The notes: generated from the letters alone by a model not told the origin. A DNA stretch of 64,000 nt from Ornithinibacillus contaminans (GCF_001038425.2 NZ_LDPV02000053.1:215321-279320), one strand, 5' to 3'. Shown: positions 17,401-25,402, counted from the stretch's first letter. Made by a program: numbers and translations.

Positions 17401-19839
17401 CTTGCTTTTGTTAGTTTGGAAATGAATGATTATGAACATGCTTTTCATTATTATCAGCTAATCGATGAAAAAATGAAGTGTGCCCCAGATGAGGGTCTAG
17501 ACGTTTTTGATTACTATAATACTAGTATGGAGCTCTATCAGAAAATTGGGTTGGCACAAGAGGCCAATCATTTTAGTGACAACATAATAGATTTCCATAA
17601 AGGCCGAGAAAATATTTATAGTTATGGAGCATCAATCTATCAACTTATCAATAGCATAACAACTGCAGATTCGGCTGAAATTAGTAATATCGTAGACGAT
17701 ATGCTGGAGCTAGTTGCGAAAATACCGCGTAACGAATTTAATGTGAAGGTAATGAGCATGGCTGCAGTTGCTTTAAAGGAGCGGGACGAAGGGGAGCTTG
17801 GAAAAAAACTTGTTGAGCATATGGAAGCATTTCTTACCAATGGTATCCCGAGTCATGTTCTAGCTAGTTACTTTTATGCAGTGGGAATTTTTGAAGCGGG
17901 TCATACGATTTTAAGTAGTTTGACAAAAAGTCTAGACCTTGCTAAAAGAGCGAAAAGTCCAGAGCTAACGGCAAAAGCGATGTTACGTATCGGAGATTAT
18001 TTCTTTGGACAGGGACAGTACTATAATGCGGCAAATTATTATTTAGAGGGTAATGAAATCGCTAGGTCCTTAATTAATCAAGTACCAGTGGAATTCCAAC
18101 TTCAGTACGTAAATCACCACAACCTAGCAAGAGGATTTATTCGTCTAAAGGAGATAAATGATCAATTAACTGGTGAACAGATTACCTTGGAGTATGCTGA
18201 CGCTACCGAAGAGGTTTTATCTCAAGACATGCTGAAGGAATTACTGTTAAGTAATGAGATTGAATTTTTAATGCAGAATCAGCAATTCATGCAGTTTATT
18301 CGCCAACAGCATATGGACAAGTTATCAGCAAGTGTGCGACAAACGAAGGATGTATTGAAGAATTTAAGTGCTGATACAGCGAAAAATTTGGAAATGATTA
18401 TTCGCTATTTGGCAGGAACTACGCTTGCAACAAGAGCCGTGATAATTACTGAAAACCAACGTCAGGAATTATCAGTGTTAGCTTCTACGGATGGGAGCTT
18501 GGCGTTACCAGACAATGTATTTCCATTCAGTCGAGTTCGAGCTACCATGGAGCCTGTTATCTTGTCAGGCTGGCAGCGTAAAGTCAACTTAGATTCCACT
18601 ATTTTGTCTAGTGATTTAAGTGGTGCTATGTACATGCCGATTATTCAACAGGTTAGTCCAGATGACCAACAAAATTTGATGGGATTTTTATATTTAGAAA
18701 CAGATAAGCTCGTCAATAACTTTCACGATAACGGACTAGCAGCTTGCTTGGAAATGACCGGATTTTTAGCGCTATTATTGGAAAAACACCAATTAAAGTT
18801 ATCGGCATCACTGGATAAATTGACTGGTGCACTGACTCGTAAATATTTAGACGATGCCTTACATGATGCAGTGGAGCTATCTCGTAAAAATGGGGAGCAG
18901 TTTAGTATTATTATGTTTGACCTTGATCGTTTTAAGCAAGTCAATGATCGCTATGGCCATCAAATCGGTGATAGTGTATTACGGAAGGTCATCGCACTTG
19001 TCATGGATAATCTAGATTCTTCTAATGCATTTGGCCGTTATGGTGGAGAGGAATTTATTATTATTCTTCCGTCTATCGATACGGATAATGCCTATGCGAT
19101 TGCCGAGAACCTCCGCAAGAAAATTGAAGAACAGAAGCTATTGGGTGATAAGTTTGCTGTGACTGTTAGCCTCGGGATTGCGACTTATCCAGAAGATGGA
19201 CAAACCATTAAAGAACTAGTTGAGAAAGCAGACCAGGCATTGTATGTCGCCAAAGAGAGTGGTAGAAACAATTGCCAAATATGGAACCAAAGCTTCTTAA
19301 TCAAATCAAAGCCAGTTAACAAACTAACTGGAATTCTTACTGGGGATGAAATAAGGGATCAACGGAATGTGTTAGCGATGGTTGAACTGATTCAACTAAC
19401 CAATAAACGAATGCCATTGCGTGAGAAGCTATATTATTTCCTAGGTAGAATGATAGAAATTACCGAAGCACAGATTGGCTATGTCATGTTACTGGAGGAT
19501 GGAAACATCACCCAAACCTATGGTAGGAAATCACAAGTATCCGATTGGATAGATCATGTGGTCGTCAATCAAAGCATTATTGATTCTGTCTTGGCAGAAG
19601 AACGAGGCGAGTACATGATTAATTGGGATGATATTGAACGCACGAATAAAGTAAACGGTCTACCCGATTGGGACTCCGTATTAGCAGTACCGATAAAGGT
19701 TGAGGGTATTATACACGGCTTAATCTATTTAAAAGTTCCAGCACGAACGAAGGAATTTGGAATAGAAGATCTCAACTTAGTCAATGTATTTAGTAATTTA
19801 GCTGCCAACGTAATAGACGAGGTGCTTGTTGATTCGTAG
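14452..19839 (+). CDS. Pseudokinase-ATPase-TPR-GAF-GGEEF-GAF giant signalling protein
   Basis: 1795 residues, cytoplasmic. The order is: a protein-kinase-like fold (about 5-265) with key residues lost (VQLNLLN at the VAIK site, YGALN instead of HRD, KDLA instead of DFG); an AAA16/STAND-type ATPase with Walker A GENGIGKT (322-329) and Walker B VMLIDD (near 435); helical TPR-like repeats (about 680-1210); a GAF-like domain (about 1275-1445); a GGDEF domain with LTGALTRKYLDDAL, FDLDRFKQVND and an intact GGEEF (1531-1535); and a final GAF domain (about 1640-1795). The RxxD inhibitory site reads DSSN, so product inhibition is not expected. The frame extends to a GTG at 14443, but that lies inside the AGAGGTGA ribosome-binding site, so GTG 14452 is preferred. 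It probably makes c-di-GMP in response to ligands sensed by its ATPase/TPR/GAF parts. Confidence 0.88.
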   Translation: MEIINNRYRVMENVEQNRLVSTFLATDMLRDQLVQLNLLNIEYVPKSLVDFYTERFISIKNLASDRIIRNFHFDTISYIDNKLHMEENYYYTSEYIADGESFLEQLQQMSPQQILDIFIELCHAIHYLHLKGFVYGALNFNAIYLRQSSEGFQLKLKDLATVELEKYNHSSDNMEDTYFKSPTVIAGNEPDSQSDMYSLGVMLLAMLRKKSYIMNPLTELSELKKEMNDDSNGAQVVRKLIPVLEKVLTTGEPNPYGTVVDLVTALSDQLEREISIVEEKEIDKLYFHTKLIGRELETSYILKNVENMMSYQPSKRIFFVQGENGIGKTRFLEEIQFLLELQKVNVYASFSLQNAGSSKKMWVDILRKLIAETDRKTVEKYQTELMKYFPELEHQEELASIDYLEEGDTNYRLLNRIAGFINESVKDKPAVMLIDDIHLADEFTIDTLNYLVSEVMERHNLMFILAGEEREDSSNKPYLDYIQNQKKRDYADTIRLKQLDIEQSGEMIKHILSISYVPMRLTERIYSRSYGNPLFISEVMKDLYSRHILMVDPDNGMWSVRLSSEDYNLLEIPDSIEQALLNQIHDLEACTQAVLETVAIFNKPIIEEMITAFLELPEADVAESVNDLVGKGILQRLVSDTAYLYEFANKVLKQMVYDAISPEEKISKHRQAASILESMEESSLDELILHYERSHNWEKSKQSYLENAKQMHVKRNKKDEIYNLEKALAFMEADIEKANLLISIGDLYAEINETERALTVLAEAERLALDLNHAETILDVYLYIANVYINQYQLEKTKEYMEKAEHAFRFYEGKAYRLEYKRLQAFILNVENRIEESVNILLEIIAENGDDFPKIIGNAYLLLGYAKVQHNQATEALSYYTKALRLLESSGYTKGYLGAINNIGIIYQGYLGERDLAMKYFIRARDLSEAYGIVLTEIHAISNIAGIYQNSFDLQTAFEHYNYALIKAERANMTRTVVHLYNSLAFVSLEMNDYEHAFHYYQLIDEKMKCAPDEGLDVFDYYNTSMELYQKIGLAQEANHFSDNIIDFHKGRENIYSYGASIYQLINSITTADSAEISNIVDDMLELVAKIPRNEFNVKVMSMAAVALKERDEGELGKKLVEHMEAFLTNGIPSHVLASYFYAVGIFEAGHTILSSLTKSLDLAKRAKSPELTAKAMLRIGDYFFGQGQYYNAANYYLEGNEIARSLINQVPVEFQLQYVNHHNLARGFIRLKEINDQLTGEQITLEYADATEEVLSQDMLKELLLSNEIEFLMQNQQFMQFIRQQHMDKLSASVRQTKDVLKNLSADTAKNLEMIIRYLAGTTLATRAVIITENQRQELSVLASTDGSLALPDNVFPFSRVRATMEPVILSGWQRKVNLDSTILSSDLSGAMYMPIIQQVSPDDQQNLMGFLYLETDKLVNNFHDNGLAACLEMTGFLALLLEKHQLKLSASLDKLTGALTRKYLDDALHDAVELSRKNGEQFSIIMFDLDRFKQVNDRYGHQIGDSVLRKVIALVMDNLDSSNAFGRYGGEEFIIILPSIDTDNAYAIAENLRKKIEEQKLLGDKFAVTVSLGIATYPEDGQTIKELVEKADQALYVAKESGRNNCQIWNQSFLIKSKPVNKLTGILTGDEIRDQRNVLAMVELIQLTNKRMPLREKLYYFLGRMIEITEAQIGYVMLLEDGNITQTYGRKSQVSDWIDHVVVNQSIIDSVLAEERGEYMINWDDIERTNKVNGLPDWDSVLAVPIKVEGIIHGLIYLKVPARTKEFGIEDLNLVNVFSNLAANVIDEVLVDS

Positions 19840-19851
19840 GAAACAGTAATC

Positions 19852-19890
19852 GTTATAGCTGTTGTAAGCTTCTTATGCAACAGCTATAAC
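19852..19890 (+). terminator. Hairpin after the GGEEF gene
   Basis: A perfect 13-bp stem, GTTATAGCTGTTG with CAACAGCTATAAC, and a 13-base loop, followed by an A/T-rich stretch with only short T runs. Confidence 0.7.
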
Positions 19891-19955
19891 TATAATTTTC
19901 AAATTATTTTAAAAAACCTATTGCATATTAGTTTGAAATATAATACAATTCCAAA

Positions 19956-19969
19956 TGTAAACGATTCCA
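19956..19969. promoter_or_regulatory. Upstream LacI/CcpA-type operator
   Basis: TGTAAACGATTCCA has one mismatch to the cre/LacI-family consensus. Its CG centre is 32 bp (three helical turns) from the perfect palindrome downstream, so the two sites lie on the same DNA face. A TATAAT at 19939-19944 may be the -10 of this promoter; I see no convincing -35. Confidence 0.5.
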
Positions 19970-19983
19970 TATTTTTTTATGTA

Positions 19984-20005
19984 AATGTGTAAACGTTTAC
20001 ACATT
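19984..20005. promoter_or_regulatory. Perfect 22-bp palindromic operator before the LacI gene
   Basis: AATGTGTAAAC followed by its exact complement GTTTACACATT. The core TGTAAACGTTTACA fits both the cre box of CcpA and typical LacI-family operators. It lies 25 bases before the regulator's start codon, so autoregulation and/or catabolite repression is likely. Confidence 0.75.
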
Positions 20006-20030
20006 TGGCGAATGGAGGCATTGATTTTTC

Positions 20031-20975
20031 ATGAAAGTTACGATAAAAGACATTGCAAAAGAACTAGGAATTTCCATTGCCACAGTATCAAGAGTACTAA
20101 ATGATAGTGGTTATGCAAGTAAAGAAGTGAAGCAACAAGTATTGGAAACAGCCAAAAGGCTTAATTACCAACCTAATGCCGTAGCACGAAGTTTGAAAAT
20201 TGATCGTACCAATACGATCGGAGTCATTGTGCCTGATATATCCAACCCTTACTTTATGACAATTTCCAAAGGGATTGAGGACTATATTGAGGAGTTTGGC
20301 TACAATCTATTATTTGTAAGCGGCAATGAGAATCCCGAAAAAGAGCGGAAGATGCTCCAAGTCTTATTGGAAAAAAGAGTCGATGCCATCGTTTTGGCAA
20401 CTTCTGGAGAAAATGAAGAAACGATTCAGCAAATCAAGGATAGTGGAATTCCAATCGTGTTAATCGATAGAAGAATTAATGGCAGCTCACTTGGACTTGA
20501 CATGGTTGTAGAAGATAATGTGCAAGGTGCTTATGAGTTAACAACTAGTCTGATTGAACAGGGGCACACACGAATTGGTGTCATCAATGGGTCGTTGAAA
20601 GTAAGCACTGGTGTGGAACGGTACCAAGGCTTTAAAAAAGCTATCCAAGCCCATGACATTACAGAAGACAAACAACTCGTTTTTAATGGAAGCTTCTTAA
20701 AGGAGGATGGGATTAAAGCGGTTAATTATTTTTTCCAATTAGAGAAAAAGCCCACCGCCATCTTATCTTTTAATAACACGATGGCTCTAGGAGCGATGAT
20801 TCAACTGATTAAAAAAGGTTATTCCATTCCAGCGGATATTGTCTTGGCATCCTATGGTGAAGTGGAAGCAGCACAATTGCTTTCCCCGTCCAGCATTCTC
20901 ATGAAAAAACAAACCCCATATGAAATGGGTGCGCAAGCGGGTGAAATCTTACGGAAACGATTGCAGGAAGACTGA
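20031..20975 (+). CDS. LacI-family transcriptional regulator
   Basis: 314 residues. The N-terminal LacI helix-turn-helix (IKDIAKELGISIATVSRVLN) and hinge (NAVARSLK, near 50-57) are followed by a periplasmic-binding-protein-like sugar sensor with the usual TIGVIVPDISNPYF. Length is slightly under the usual 330-340. The ATG follows GGAGG by about 12 bases. It heads the operon with SIS isomerase, ribokinase, ABC importer and GH172. Three matching operators (two before this gene, one before the binding-protein gene) point to it as the local repressor, though CcpA could use the same sites. It resembles RbsR in type; the effector is unknown. Confidence 0.9.
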   Translation: MKVTIKDIAKELGISIATVSRVLNDSGYASKEVKQQVLETAKRLNYQPNAVARSLKIDRTNTIGVIVPDISNPYFMTISKGIEDYIEEFGYNLLFVSGNENPEKERKMLQVLLEKRVDAIVLATSGENEETIQQIKDSGIPIVLIDRRINGSSLGLDMVVEDNVQGAYELTTSLIEQGHTRIGVINGSLKVSTGVERYQGFKKAIQAHDITEDKQLVFNGSFLKEDGIKAVNYFFQLEKKPTAILSFNNTMALGAMIQLIKKGYSIPADIVLASYGEVEAAQLLSPSSILMKKQTPYEMGAQAGEILRKRLQED

Positions 20976-21048
20976 GGATACCTGAAGAGCTATTTTTCAG
21001 GAATAGCTATTCTATATAGTGACAGTCAGAAAAAAAGGAGGCATAACA

Positions 21049-21639
21049 ATGGATATTTTAGAACAAATCAAAGGGGTTATGGAGGTTGAGTATTCCTCCA
21101 TCAAGGAGCTAACCAGCCATATTGGCCCGGAATTTGAAGAGGCAATTCGCCTGATTGATCAATGCACAGGAAAAGTTGTTGTAACGGGCGTTGGGAAGTC
21201 TGGACACATTGGGAAGAAAATTGCAGCAACGATGGCAAGTACCGGAACTCCGACATTCTTTATGCATAGCACCGAGGGGATTCATGGTGACTTAGGAATG
21301 GTGCAAAAGGATGATCTCGTGATCTTAATTTCCAATAGCGGGGAAACGAATGAAGTTCTAAGTCTATTACCGTCATTGACGAAAATTGGTAACAAAACAA
21401 TTGCGATTACATCCAAGGAAGGATCTACATTAGCTAAATCCTGTGATGTTGCACTGACGTATCATTATGAAGCAGAGGCCGATCATTTGAAGCTAGCACC
21501 AACAACGAGCTCCACATTAACACTCGTGATTGGCGATGCACTGGCTGCGACGCTTTCGATATTAAAGGATTTTGAGAAAAAGGATTTCCATCTTTATCAT
21601 CCAGGTGGAAGCTTAGGGCAGGAATTATCGAGTAAATAA
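21049..21639 (+). CDS. SIS-domain sugar-phosphate isomerase (KdsD/GutQ-like, no CBS domains)
   Basis: 196 residues. It equals the isomerase half of D-arabinose-5-phosphate isomerases KdsD/GutQ: VTGVGKSGHIGKKIAATMASTGTP (about 44-67), HGDLGMVQKDDLVILISNSGET (about 80-101) and the C-terminal HPGGSLGQEL. The CBS pair usual in enterobacterial enzymes is absent. These enzymes interconvert arabinose 5-phosphate and ribulose 5-phosphate. Gram-positive bacteria make no KDO, so a catabolic role is expected. The start was moved from a GTG at 21019 to the ATG at 21049, 7 bases after AAGGAGG. It is followed closely by a ribokinase-like gene. A 6-phospho-3-hexuloisomerase-like activity is the main alternative. 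Confidence 0.82.
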   Translation: MDILEQIKGVMEVEYSSIKELTSHIGPEFEEAIRLIDQCTGKVVVTGVGKSGHIGKKIAATMASTGTPTFFMHSTEGIHGDLGMVQKDDLVILISNSGETNEVLSLLPSLTKIGNKTIAITSKEGSTLAKSCDVALTYHYEAEADHLKLAPTTSSTLTLVIGDALAATLSILKDFEKKDFHLYHPGGSLGQELSSK

Positions 21640-21659
21640 CAACAAAGGGTGTAGATGTT

Positions 21660-22583
21660 GTGGGAATTTTAGTGATTGGTAGTTTTATGATGGATTTAGT
21701 GGTGCAGACACCACGTGCCCCAGAAAATGGAGAGACCATTATCGGGACAAAGTTTGCTAGATTTCCAGGGGGAAAAGGGGCAAATCAGGCTGTGGCTGCA
21801 TCGAGATTAGGTGGCGATGTTACGATGATTGGCAAGGTCGGGGCAGATGATTTTGGAAAAGAATTTATTACCACGCTCATTCAAGAGCATATTGATACAG
21901 ATTATGTATTGCTGGATGATGACCATGCGACAGGAATCGGTGTTGTCACAATCGAAGCGAATGGTAATAACCGTATTATTGTCGTTCCTGGGGCAAATCT
22001 AGCTTATCGTCAGGAAGAGCTATTAGAAGTAGAGTATCTAATAAGAGAAGCTGATATTTTAGTAGTCCAATTGGAAATGAATATGTTGCTGATTGAACAA
22101 GCTGTTTCGATTGCAAATGAACATCATGTTCCTGTTATTTTGAATCCTGCTCCTGCACAAATGCTAGGGGAAGAGCTACTAAGTAATGTAACGTATTTAA
22201 CACCGAATGAGACAGAAGCAGAAATTTTAACAACTATAAAAATCAACACGCGAGATGACGCTATAGCGGCAGCAAGAGTGCTTTTAGCAAAAGGGGTAAA
22301 AAATGTTATTTTGACGCTTGCTGAAGAAGGAGCATTATTAGTTAACGAATCCGGAACCTACCATGTACCAGGTTATCCAGTAACTGCAATAGATACGGTA
22401 GCAGCAGGTGATTCGTTTAATGGTGCCCTAGCAGTAGGAATTACAAGTGGGTTACCATTACAAGAAGTTATATTATTTGCGAATGCTGTAGGAGCATTAA
22501 CTGTTACAAAAGAAGGCGCCATACCTTCCCTGCCTACGCGTGAGGAAGTGGAAGCATTTATGCTCCGTTTAAATAAGCATTGA
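21660..22583 (+). CDS. rbsK: Ribokinase-like PfkB sugar kinase
   Basis: 307 residues. PfkB signatures 1 (FPGGKGANQAVAASRLGG, near 35-52) and 2 (DTVAAGDSFNGALAVG, near 243-258, with the catalytic Asp) are intact, and GSFMMDLVV at the N-terminus is typical of ribokinases. It should phosphorylate a pentose at O5. The start is GTG, 9 bases after AGGGTG. It lies 20 bases after the SIS isomerase and before an ABC importer. Ribokinases are known to accept D-arabinose as well as D-ribose, and arabinose 5-phosphate would be the substrate of the neighbouring isomerase. The specificity is inference. Confidence 0.88.
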   Translation: MGILVIGSFMMDLVVQTPRAPENGETIIGTKFARFPGGKGANQAVAASRLGGDVTMIGKVGADDFGKEFITTLIQEHIDTDYVLLDDDHATGIGVVTIEANGNNRIIVVPGANLAYRQEELLEVEYLIREADILVVQLEMNMLLIEQAVSIANEHHVPVILNPAPAQMLGEELLSNVTYLTPNETEAEILTTIKINTRDDAIAAARVLLAKGVKNVILTLAEEGALLVNESGTYHVPGYPVTAIDTVAAGDSFNGALAVGITSGLPLQEVILFANAVGALTVTKEGAIPSLPTREEVEAFMLRLNKH

Positions 22584-22617
22584 AATACACATTTTGGGAG
22601 GCGATTTACCGTAAAAT

Positions 22618-22631
22618 GTAAACGTTTACTT
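22618..22631. promoter_or_regulatory. LacI/CcpA-type operator before the ABC importer genes
   Basis: TGTAAACGTTTACT differs at one position from the core of the palindrome at 19984-20005. It lies about 43 bases before the binding-protein start codon, which suggests a second controlled promoter inside the operon. Confidence 0.65.
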
Positions 22632-22673
22632 ATTGGTGAGAGGAATTAATTAAAACTTTTAGGGGGTAAAAAA

Positions 22674-23588
22674 ATGAGATTGACAAAGGGTTTGTATGTG
22701 ATTGGTTTTGTGTTAATTATTGTACTGTTATCTGCTTGTTCGGATGACGCAGCTTCTGATAGTGATGTCGTTACATTAAAATTTATGGACTTCCATTCAG
22801 AGGGTGATCAAGAGTTTTTTGAAGGATTGGTAGAAGAATATAACGAAATGCAGGATGATGTGAAAATTGAGTACTCTACGAATGGAAATTTAACGGAGTA
22901 CACGAATACACAATTACCTGTTGCCTTTGCTAATAACGAAGGTCCAGATATTTTTATGACAAGTCCTGGAGATTTTCAAAAATATGCAGATGCTGGGATT
23001 TTAGCAGATTTATCACCTTATTTTAAAGAGGGGATTAAAGAGGACTTTTTACCAGCTTCTCTAGAGGCAGTCACAGTGGATGGAAAAATTCTTGCATTAC
23101 CATTTGAGTTAGAATTACTTGGGCTTTATTACAACAAAACAATGCTTGATGAAGCAAATGTTGACGTACCAAAAACTTGGGATGAATTGTTAGCAGCAGC
23201 GAAAAAGTTAACAACAGATGAGGTGGCAGGTATCGCACTTCCAACAGACAAGGGGACGTATTTGAACTTCGTTTGGTATCCATTCATGTGGCAAAATGGT
23301 GGGGAAGTATTGAGTGAGGATGGTACACAATCTACCTTCAATACACCAGAAGTAGCAGAGGCATTAGATGCGTGGGGAGCATTATTCCAAGAAGGGGCAG
23401 CACCATCTAAATTGCAAATTGATCCAACTGATATTTCAAACTTAGGCGGCGGAACAGCTGCTATGCAAATTGTTGGTACATGGGCTATTCCAATGCTGGA
23501 AAGTGTGATGTTTGGTGGTATGACGGGTGAAGAGGCAGCTCAAATTGCCCATGAGAAGATTCAAAGTGTGTTAGATAGTCAGAATTAA
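22674..23588 (+). CDS. ABC sugar importer binding lipoprotein, probably shortened by an internal deletion
   Basis: 304 residues. The lipoprotein signal has lipobox LSAC (Cys near 22), followed by a family-1 (UgpB/MsmE-like) solute-binding fold: DFHSEGDQEFFEGLVEEYN, GPDIFMTSPGDF and ALPFELELLGLYYNKTMLDEA. Relatives are usually about 415-440 residues. The protein reads normally to GTWAIPMLES (about residue 280) and then jumps directly to VMFGGMTGEEAAQIAHEKI, which is the normal C-terminal helix of this family. About 110-120 residues of the second lobe seem to be missing in frame. Binding is therefore doubtful unless the deletion is an assembly error. It begins behind AGGGGG and precedes two permease genes. 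Confidence 0.8.
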   Translation: MRLTKGLYVIGFVLIIVLLSACSDDAASDSDVVTLKFMDFHSEGDQEFFEGLVEEYNEMQDDVKIEYSTNGNLTEYTNTQLPVAFANNEGPDIFMTSPGDFQKYADAGILADLSPYFKEGIKEDFLPASLEAVTVDGKILALPFELELLGLYYNKTMLDEANVDVPKTWDELLAAAKKLTTDEVAGIALPTDKGTYLNFVWYPFMWQNGGEVLSEDGTQSTFNTPEVAEALDAWGALFQEGAAPSKLQIDPTDISNLGGGTAAMQIVGTWAIPMLESVMFGGMTGEEAAQIAHEKIQSVLDSQN

Positions 23589-23600
23589 TTTTCTTGAATA

Positions 23601-23644
23601 GCTAGTATGTCTCTGGGGTACAGTCTCTCTGGAGTCATACTAGC
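23601..23644 (+). promoter_or_regulatory. Hairpin between binding protein and permease genes
   Basis: GCTAGTATG and CATACTAGC form a perfect 9-bp stem with a 26-base apical region and no T tract. It probably stabilises the upstream message and lowers permease expression; this is inferred from position. Confidence 0.55.
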
Positions 23645-23691
23645 CTATCAGTTTGGTAGAGCACCTCGAAAACGCCGAGGAGGAGTTGTGT

Positions 23692-24579
23692 ATGAAGCGA
23701 ATCTGGAAAAATAGACGGAAGCGAAATGAAACTTTAACGGCATATGGATTTTTACTACCGAATTTAGTGGGACTAACGGTATTTGTGTTTTTTCCTATGA
23801 TTTATGCATTCTATGTCAGTCTTCACGATTGGAATGCCTTAACACCAAAGGTTTTTATCGGATTTGATAATTATGTTGAAATGGCTTCCGATAAGCGATG
23901 GTGGGCATCTGTTGGTAGAACGTTTATATTTACGCTTATATATGTACCTGCATTATATGGCTTAGCGCTGTTTTTTGCAGTTGTGCTAAACAGTTTAAAA
24001 CAGAAATACCAAAGTATCGCTCGGACTATGTTTTTACTTCCTTTTGCAATTACCTCGGTAATATCGGCGGTTATTTGGATGTTTTTATATGATCCAAGAA
24101 ATGGTATTTTTAATCAGTTACTTAAAGGATTCGGGTTTGATAAACAAGAGTTTCTGGGTTCTACAGATCAAGCATTAGTCGCAATTATTGTTGTTATTCT
24201 ATGGATCAATTTAGGATATAACATGATAATCTTCATGGCTTCTATTAAGGAGATTCCACGAGATTATTATGAAGCAGCAAAAATTGATGGCGCGACAGGT
24301 TTTAGAGCGTTTCGATATATAACATTTCCATTGTTACGTGGTACGAGTGCCTTTATATTGATTGTAACCATGATTGCTTCATTTACGGTGTTTGACCAAA
24401 TCATGGTTATGACAAAGGGAGGACCTGCAAGTGCTACCGAAGTAAGTGTTGTTTATATTTACAAACAAGGCTTTGAATTTTTGAATATGGGTTATGCGTC
24501 TGCATTGGCAGTAGTATTATTTTTAATTATTTTTGTACTATCTCTAGCACAGCTGAGATTGTATACGAAAAAGGAATAG
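23692..24579 (+). CDS. ABC sugar importer permease 1 (MalF/UgpA-like)
   Basis: 295 residues with six membrane segments, starting FLLPNLVGLTVFVFFPM near 21. The cytoplasmic EAA loop reads EAAKIDGATGFRAFRYITFPLL (about 200-221), where the ATPase docks. The frame opens at 23653, but the ATG at 23692 follows AGGAGG by 7 bases and removes 13 acidic residues unlike a permease N-terminus. It pairs with the next gene. No ATPase gene is present nearby, so a shared MsmX-type ATPase is likely used. Confidence 0.9.
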   Translation: MKRIWKNRRKRNETLTAYGFLLPNLVGLTVFVFFPMIYAFYVSLHDWNALTPKVFIGFDNYVEMASDKRWWASVGRTFIFTLIYVPALYGLALFFAVVLNSLKQKYQSIARTMFLLPFAITSVISAVIWMFLYDPRNGIFNQLLKGFGFDKQEFLGSTDQALVAIIVVILWINLGYNMIIFMASIKEIPRDYYEAAKIDGATGFRAFRYITFPLLRGTSAFILIVTMIASFTVFDQIMVMTKGGPASATEVSVVYIYKQGFEFLNMGYASALAVVLFLIIFVLSLAQLRLYTKKE

Positions 24580-24592
24580 GGGGTCTAGTGTG

Positions 24593-25402
24593 ATGAAATT
24601 ACGGAAACCTGCTTTGACAATTTTTGTGTTCGTATGTGGGATTTTAATGATTGCTCCCATTTACTTTTTAGTCGTTGGTTCATTCAAAACACCAGATTCT
24701 GTGTTCCGTCTTGGTTTGAACTTTAGTGATTTGACCTTGGATAATCTGAAGCAAGTATTTTCCGAAACGAATATTTTTCGGGCCATCTTAAACTCACTAT
24801 TTGTGTCGGTAACGGTAACCGTTGTGGCCATGCTGTTTCATGCCATGGCAGGTTATGCGTTAGCACGATTGAATTTTCCAGGGAAATCGGTTGCGTTTGG
24901 GTGGATTATTAGTACCTTAATGGTGCCGTTTTCTGTGATTATTATTCCGTTGTATATGGTAGTGCATAATCTAGGTATGTCCAATTCTTATCTAGGATTG
25001 ATTATTCCAATGATATTTAATGCTTATGGAATATTTCTGTTCCGCCAGTTTTATTTAGAGTTTCCGAAAGAATTAGAGGAAGCGGCCTATGTAGAGGGGC
25101 TTTCCATTGCCGGAACTTTTTTTCGATTAGTTCTTCCACTTTCTAAACCCATCATTATTCCATTAACCATTGGTTTTTTCACTGCCAATTGGAACAATTA
25201 TTTATGGCCAATGATTATTAACCAACGTGAAGAATTAAATGTGGTTCAAGTAGCTCTAGCAAATGTAGTTGGTGGAGGCTATGAAACGGATTGGAGTGTC
25301 GTGTTAGCTGCAGCTTTAGTGTCAGCAATTCCAACATTTATTCTGTTCTTTATCGTACAGAGACACTTAATTGAAGGTGTGAAAACAACAGGTATTAAGT
25401 AA
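24593..25402 (+). CDS. ABC sugar importer permease 2 (MalG/UgpE-like)
   Basis: 269 residues with six membrane segments and the EAA motif EEAAYVEGLSIAGTFFRLVLPL (about 165-186). Its usual partner is a MalF-type permease, encoded just upstream with a 13-base gap. GTG 24590 and ATG 24593 are adjacent; ATG has the better spacing (9 bases) from the GGGGG site. Family and role are clear and the substrate is not. The GH172 gene 29 bases downstream suggests a furanoside. Confidence 0.9.
   Translation: MKLRKPALTIFVFVCGILMIAPIYFLVVGSFKTPDSVFRLGLNFSDLTLDNLKQVFSETNIFRAILNSLFVSVTVTVVAMLFHAMAGYALARLNFPGKSVAFGWIISTLMVPFSVIIIPLYMVVHNLGMSNSYLGLIIPMIFNAYGIFLFRQFYLEFPKELEEAAYVEGLSIAGTFFRLVLPLSKPIIIPLTIGFFTANWNNYLWPMIINQREELNVVQVALANVVGGGYETDWSVVLAAALVSAIPTFILFFIVQRHLIEGVKTTGIK

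Noticed and set aside
19984..20005. Attachment site or origin element
   Set aside because: The palindrome sits directly before a LacI gene and recurs before the importer genes with the cre/LacI core, so an operator explains it better.
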